This document shows, one piece after another, positions 59,714-64,000 of a stretch of 64,000 nt of DNA. Under the pieces are notes generated by a model. That model was not told the origin of the DNA. It saw only the letters and a list, made by a program, of their open reading frames with translations, and searched no databases. Every line of letters starts with the position of its first letter. Position 1 is the stretch's first letter. The position numbers and the translations under genes were made by a program. Origin of the DNA: Burhinus oedicnemus (lineage: Eukaryota > Chordata > Aves > Charadriiformes > Burhinidae); the NCBI GenBank assembly GCA_008921705.1, contig VFFE01005906.1, positions 9,370 to 73,369 of the forward strand, given 5' to 3'.

Positions 59714-62700
59714 GTAAGAGAATACTTCCCTGCTTCCCATTGATCTTTACATAATCCAAAGAGTTAATTTGTCACTTACCAGTGCTACGACTGAGCTCTT
59801 ATGCATGCTGGTGGCTGTCAGAAGAATTAAAGTTCCACCATTCTTTTTCCAGCTGGAACTAATGAAGTGAGAGTAGATGGAGAGCACGAGCAATTGCAAA
59901 AAATGCCTTTCTGAAAGTATGCTGCATTTGTAGCATGGACAGATTTTCTTCAGCAACTTATTAATAATGGTAGAGAAAATAAATTGGTAAATAAAGAAGT
60001 ACCCTATGTTAGTGTTGGTAAAAGCAGCGGTAAGAAGTTATCTTAGCTATCTGGGTGAATTCCACTACCCTATGTCCCTGAGAACTGAGTAAGTGTCAGT
60101 AAATAGAAGCCATGTATTTATGGCTAACATATCTGATTGACAGGACATTGCAAAAGTTAGGCCATCTTTGATGTTAGCTGCTGCTAGTCTGTGGAAGACC
60201 CATGCTCCCCCTCAACTGCTTGCATACTAATTGCTGAATGATACCTTGATTGTTTTAGCATCCTTGATTAAATTGCTTTGGGACCTGCTGAACAGTCTTA
60301 GTATTGCAAAGGGAAGAGGGATTTGAGTGTTTCTACATTGTTTCAGGCTCTCTCTTAAAATTTGAGTCCAGAAATTTTAAGTCATGCAAACCACACGATG
60401 CAGTGTATTTCCTTGGTCTTCAGCAGTGTGACCGTAATTAACTCTGTATGTGGAAGAGACTTAAGTAAGTGGACTGGAAATCCCAGTGTGAATTTGAGAA
60501 TCTCATCACAGCATTTTTTTATGACATTTAGATTTAAACACAACAATTTGAGCTTAAGCCAAACATGAAACCTGGGCAAGAAGCGTCCAATCTCAAGGAA
60601 GAAAAAAAACCCAAACCACTGAAATTTTGTCAAAACAGGAATACTTGCAATAGTATCTTATCACAACTAGCATTTGTTTACTTCTTTTGGCAATGAAAAT
60701 AGATTAACCGGAATTTCATATGTAGAATGTGAGAAGTGCTGAAAATAAAGTCCCTATACTGTTGATCTGTAAGCAAAAAGCCCTACAGAAATAATATGTA
60801 AATACAGCTCTGTTTACAGCATAGATGGAGAAGCAAACATGTTTTTATAGGAAGGGAAGGTTTCAAAAATAAATATGACATCCATATGTCCATTCATTTT
60901 AAGGTGCTATTAACGATAACAGAAAATTTGGCTTTATATCCAAATATTACAGTAATAGTACGTAACCGGTAGATAGGAGGTGTGAGCCTGTGAAGTGCTG
61001 AACACGAGGATTCTTCCTGGCTGTTTGCTCTGTACCAATCAGGTCCAAACCAATGATGAGCCAGAACTATTTTCTGTGCTTGAACCATGAGTTACGTGTA
61101 GCTGGAGAGACCATTGCATCTGACTGGGCACTTCAGTAGCTGGGCTTCTGGGCCCGATCCTCATATGCTTACAGAACAAACACACCTCATGTCTAAATGC
61201 CAGTTTTGGGTGATGGAAGATTGCAAGAGCCGCACAGGCATGTGGACTCTGAAACATAAAGATATAAGCCGCTTTCTACTGCTGGGCTAATGGATCCAGA
61301 CTCCACGGGATGCTGCTCAAGACATCAACAGCATATGGTTTTCAGTGAACGTCTTGAGAAAATACTGTAAGTGAGCAAGGCTTCTATGTACCTGTGGGGC
61401 TATTGTGAGAGCTCTAACCAGGGCTTGGGTGGTGGAATTTCTGCATTTCCGGGGTGGGTGGAACAACATGAAATCCATCTTCTAACGAATCCAGGGATAT
61501 TTCTATTGTAGACATCACGGATCAAGCAGTGCTATTGTTACCTTTTGAAGTTATGCGTCACCATTGCTGTTTGTTTCCTATAGTGATTCATCAGTTTCCA
61601 GCCCAACCTTCTATTAAGGGTGAGCAAAGAAGTTTGTTACGATGTAGCTTTTCTAGTAAACCATTTTAACTCACTGTTAGCTGTGATGTCTTCACTCACA
61701 CATAAGATGCTGAGCAGAGAGCTTTTCCAATGGAACAAATGTAGAGATTTCCACAAACAATCTTTACCTTGTCCGGTTCTTCAATTTTCTCTTGTATTAC
61801 TTCATGCTGTATATTTGGTTTATGTAAGAGTTTTATAATCAGCCTTGTTTTCTTCCTCCGTTGTGCTGCAGCAGTGGTGATTTCTGTGTGTTAAATGCTG
61901 TCATCCAAAAATGTTAGTATCTGTGCAGATTGTGAAAAGAAGGCAAAAACCAGAAGAGAAGCTGTTTAGTAAGTGGAAACAAGCAGACAAAGAAAAGTGG
62001 CAATTTATGTATAGCTTCCTTTATCTGACTTTGAAAAATGTAGCAAACTCCAAAGATGCTTTCTTTCATTTCTGTGACTGTGGCAGAACACCCACTGATG
62101 AACAGTAGGATGTGGTAGGAACAGAACTGGGTGCAGGCTCTCCCTGCCTGTGGCTTGACTGGCCATTAACCAACTTGTATTTTCTTTGTTTGCTTTTTTC
62201 CCAAGAGATTGAGATGTTTTTTGTCAGAACTGTTCCCTTTTGTTTTGTTTCCTTATCCTGCCTCTGGATATTTGCAGATGTAACATGGTTATTTTATTCC
62301 CAGTCTCATTTTTGAAAAAGATGTGCTCTTTCAACTGGATATCAACAATTCCCTTTTCAGGGGGGATCCTTAACTCCATTACAGTATTTACTAGTCTGTT
62401 GTCTGTGCGTATTTTCATTTTGTCACCGGAGTTGGCTCTTTCACTGGGAACTGATGGGATCCAATCAATAACAACTTCTGTTTGAACAGCTAAATGCAGT
62501 ATGTACCTTTTTAATAATGAGTTCTCTTGACAGTGTCCAGGCCATTACTTGCCTATTGACTGATACCTGTGTCTGCAGATGGTAAACCCACAGCAAACTC
62601 ATTTATTCTGTGGCCAGAGAAGTAAGAAAGAAATAGAGAGTAGAATCTGCTGATCCCGTGCTGTGACGGAATGAAGCTCCATTTACAGTATTAGGGGTTC

Positions 62701-64000
62701 CTGTAATGCAAAGTGCAGTTCCAGTTATGGTGAACCTCAGCAGAGAGCAACTGTTCCATATTGAGACAAAACTGTAAATCCTGTCCAGAATGTGCCCCCG
62801 ACGTGCAGAAAGATTTTTGGCATTTAACGTGCACCCAGACAGAGTTACTAGGATTGTGTATGTCATGGTAGCTACACTGGTCATCGCTGGTCAATGAGAA
62901 GTACAATTTCTGTGTCTCAGTGTATACAGTGGGAGTGCAAACGCATGCACACTTTGGAAGGTTTGGCTGTTTTGAATAAAATGTGATACTATTTTTATTG
63001 CAGTTGGAGTAAACTTGTTCATTGAATCTGACAGCTCTGTAGGGTACAAAGGATGGCTGATTTGAGTAGCAATTAATTTGTATGTTTCTGGGCAATGGTG
63101 GCATTAGACATGAAAGCTGAAGTCAGAGACACCTTCCCCTCTAATAAACCTCATCAGTCTCTGTGGGATCAGGCTGCTGCCAAGAGAATGAGTTTCCTGT
63201 AGAGTTTGAGCAGCACAGATACATTCATGTCTCTGGCAAAAAAAACCCCAGCAAAATCTTCCCCACGCAAATTTTGAAAACTATGCTGCTGTAGCAGCCA
63301 GATGAGCATGTTCATATATGCTCATTCAGGATCACGCTGTCTTCCTTAGTCTGCAAGAAATTCTCTCTTCCTCCGACATGGCGGTGCAGAGAGTGAATTC
63401 ACTAATGTGGACAGTGTGAGTGCAACATCGTATGTACGAGAGTATTTTGGCCCAAGACCTCACCCCTCTCCCTAGGCCTCTTCTGGACATTGTGAGGAAA
63501 GGTGAACAGAAGATATGCTTAGAAATGACATTAACTCTGCTTGTAGTTGCAGAACCAAGACGTTGATGTGATCACCAGCTTCACAAAGCACCATGCTGAA
63601 GCCTTTGTGTTGCCTGCAGGGGCTGTTTCTAAACGAAGCCTGAATAGGGGCCTGATTGCACCTCTTCCCTTGATTACAGAGCAAGATTTCCTGGGGATGC
63701 TGCCTGCTGAATGACAGAGGAGCCCGTTGCTCTGTAATTATCACACTTTTAACTGCAGCGGGAACAGATTTTTCTATAGCCCCTCAGCTTCGTTTAAAGA
63801 GACAAGTTACTGCAGGATTTATCCTCCACCTGCCCCTTTGGAGCAGCCCAGTTTTGGCTGCATCTAAATGGACTGCCTAGCCTCACTTGCAATCACTGTA
63901 TCTCCCTGCCAGCCACCCCAAACTTTGTAATACTAAGGGCTAATTTGGCACTTTGCCATGAGCTTGATGGGTGCACTTAATTTGCATGTGCATTTACATA
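59714..64000 (+). other. NRXN3: NRXN3 next intron, 5' part
   Basis: It starts with the strong donor GTAAGAG. It is AT-rich and contains no recognisable exon, and the window ends inside it. Two AATAAA hexamers lie at 59978 and 59990. I recognise no transposon here. The open frame on the minus strand at 63104-62691 (137 codons) has no domain I know. Confidence 0.8.
63740..64000. promoter_or_regulatory. Candidate conserved regulatory element with octamer motif
   Basis: A non-repetitive block runs to the window edge. It contains the perfect octamer ATTTGCAT (63980-63987, POU-factor site), an overlapping TTAATTTGCATGTGC, and CTAATTTGG near 63940. These resemble homeodomain/POU enhancer sequence. 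Conservation is not tested, so this is an inference. Confidence 0.3.

Noticed and set aside
62691..63104. 137-codon minus-strand frame with many cysteines
   Set aside because: Cysteine spacing fits no module I recognise, and there is no exon-like boundary. Probably chance.
1..64000. CRISPR arrays, operons, bacterial insertion sequences or phage features
   Set aside because: None is present. Intron/exon structure, CR1 elements and codon context show vertebrate nuclear DNA.

Overview
The window looks like bird nuclear DNA. It has several CR1 non-LTR retrotransposons with the typical avian/reptile 3' end, a piece of an avian LTR-type repeat, a scatter of very old MIR/CORE-SINE remnants, one CpG island, and almost no coding sequence. 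One host gene is recognisable on the + strand: the 5' end of neurexin-3 (NRXN3), long (alpha) form. The identification rests on a 236-codon exon at 59005-59713 that encodes a signal peptide, the first LNS (laminin-G-like) domain and the first EGF-like module. Its residues match NRXN3 as I remember it and not NRXN1.

Layout. Positions 1 to about 7.75 kb are upstream intergenic DNA with no gene I can support. A CpG island at about 7.76-8.76 kb holds a TATA-like box (8121-8128), a GC box, and a probable non-coding first exon that ends at a good splice donor (8401/8402). A leader intron of about 50.6 kb follows. It contains nearly all the repeats: a cluster of CR1 pieces between 16.85 and 24.4 kb, including one CR1 inserted inside another, an LTR-like fragment at 25.08-25.54 kb, a long but dead CR1 at 38.85-40.47 kb, ancient CR1 and MIR remnants, homopolymers, and a 20-base assembly gap at 10802-10821. 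The intron ends at an acceptor at 58981-58982. The first coding exon starts 22 bases later and ends in phase 1 at 59713. From 59714 to the end is the next intron, with a possible intronic polyadenylation site about 265 bases past the exon and a possible conserved regulatory block at the 3' edge.

How it works together (inference): transcription starts in the CpG island, the short GC-rich leader is spliced across about 50 kb to the exon carrying the start codon, and the protein N-terminus enters the secretory pathway to become the presynaptic adhesion receptor alpha-neurexin-3. I found no new biological system. The leads most worth checking are a possible cryptic exon at 58264-58390, the possible intronic polyadenylation after the first coding exon, and a few intron blocks that resemble regulatory elements. 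Most open reading frames in the window are what chance would produce.
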